Part shown: piece by piece, positions 6,073-6,579 of the stretch
How the letters are laid out: every line of letters begins with the position of its first letter
Position numbering within the stretch: the first letter of the stretch is position 1
Source of the DNA: Trueperella sp.
GTDB lineage: Bacteria; Actinomycetota; Actinomycetes; Actinomycetales; Actinomycetaceae
DNA: 6,579 nucleotides
Reading direction: 5' to 3'
Assembly (NCBI GenBank): GCA_012727825.1
Contig: JAAYGH010000015.1
Span: forward strand, 1-6,579
The notes under the pieces: model-generated
Told to the model about the DNA's origin: nothing
Database searches by the model: none
What the model saw: the letters and a program-made list of their open reading frames with translations, nothing else
Made by a program: the position numbers and the translations under genes

Positions 6073-6579
6073 GTGGCACAGTTTTACGGTCTGCAACATT
6101 TTGCTGACGCAGGCTCGCTGGCACGCGGGTTGATTTACGCTAGTCAAGGCAAATCCACGGTGTCGAACAAGACTGACACAACGATCGAGGCCTCGACTCT
6201 GGGGACGGGCGGCAACGTCTACGACCAGTGGATTGACTATTCCTTCGACGGGCAGGCGATCACCGGGTTCTATGGGAGCTGCTCGTGTCCGGTGGGCTAT
6301 AACTGTAAACACTGCGTATCGGTTGCGCTCAGTGCTCTCGACCTCTTGCCATCGACGATTTCCACGGCCGCAAAGGCGCCTATGCGCTCCGGGTGGCGGC
6401 GCGAGCTCGATCAGGTGCTCGGGCCGGTGGAATCCGACCCATCGCCACTCGCCATCGCAATTGACTTTGAGCCGCCTCAAGAACTTAATCCTGACATCCC
6501 CGTGTGGAAACAGCACACGAGTAGCGGCCGTCTTAACCTCTTTCCGTTGCGACTGGGCAAACGCGGACGTTGGGTGAAG
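6073..6579 (+). CDS. SWIM zinc-finger protein, probable N-terminus of an SNF2/DEAD-type helicase (partial)
   Basis: The frame is open from a GTG at 6073 to the right edge (169 codons), so only the N-terminus is visible. It begins (M)AQFYGLQHFADAGSLARGLIYASQGK, like the 'RG-x-x-Y' stretch that precedes SWIM domains. The SWIM finger itself is C70-S-C72-x5-C78-K-H80 (CSCPVGYNCKH), a zinc-binding module associated with DNA or protein contacts. The segment RLNLFPLRLGKRGRWVK (153–169) resembles the linker seen ahead of the ATPase in actinobacterial SWIM-SNF2 helicases; the ATPase would lie outside the window, so helicase identity is inferred. The GTG is five bases after the dapB stop and has only a weak AGAG upstream, so translation may be coupled to dapB. 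An earlier start inside dapB cannot be excluded, but the SWIM-preceding region requires a start at or before 6073. Confidence 0.82.
   Translation, partial: MAQFYGLQHFADAGSLARGLIYASQGKSTVSNKTDTTIEASTLGTGGNVYDQWIDYSFDGQAITGFYGSCSCPVGYNCKHCVSVALSALDLLPSTISTAAKAPMRSGWRRELDQVLGPVESDPSPLAIAIDFEPPQELNPDIPVWKQHTSSGRLNLFPLRLGKRGRWVK

Noticed and set aside
5195..6124. Long minus-strand open frame (309 residues) opposite dapB
   Set aside because: It lies antisense to a fully conserved dapB and the end of pepR; long antisense frames are expected in GC-rich coding DNA, and the translation has no recognisable domain.
6064..6516. Minus-strand 150-residue frame opposite the SWIM gene
   Set aside because: The plus-strand frame carries a complete CxCx5CxH motif in the right context; the antisense frame has no recognisable feature.
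6233..6577. Plus-strand 114-residue frame within the SWIM gene
   Set aside because: It is out of frame with the SWIM coding sequence, Arg/Ser-rich, and lacks a ribosome site.

Overview
The window looks like a chromosomal segment of a moderately high-GC actinobacterium. The evidence is the conserved gene order rpsO – pnp – M16 zinc peptidase (pepR) – dapB, which is typical of Actinomycetota such as Streptomyces and Mycobacterium, and the actinobacterial form of PNPase (a start like [16 protein letters not shown] and an Arg/Asp-rich tail after the S1 domain). A host-associated member of Actinomycetales, such as an Actinomycetaceae genus, is a reasonable guess, but the genus cannot be fixed by eye.

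Layout. Bases 1–742 hold the N-terminal part of a minus-strand polytopic membrane protein, visibly more AT-rich than the rest and running off the left edge. A 313-bp divergent intergenic region (743–1055) follows, containing a small palindrome over a possible minus-strand -10 and a structured leader in front of rpsO. Four complete plus-strand genes follow: rpsO (ribosomal protein S15), pnp (polynucleotide phosphorylase), pepR (M16 peptidase) and dapB (dihydrodipicolinate reductase). The right edge cuts a fifth plus-strand gene, which starts 5 nt after dapB and encodes the N-terminal SWIM zinc-finger region of what is probably an SNF2/DEAD-type helicase.

How the parts work together. rpsO and pnp are a classic pair of RNA-related genes, separated here by a GC-rich hairpin with a GNRA tetraloop followed by a pyrimidine run, likely a partial terminator or processing site. 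Two large tandem hairpins nearly fill the pnp–pepR gap and probably end or protect the pnp transcript. pepR, dapB and the SWIM gene are tightly spaced (21 and 5 nt) with no hairpin between them and are likely co-transcribed.

I see no CRISPR array, transposase, tRNA or clearly new multi-gene system. The most notable non-coding signals are the rpsO leader structure and the tandem hairpins after pnp. The most notable accessory gene is the left-edge membrane protein.
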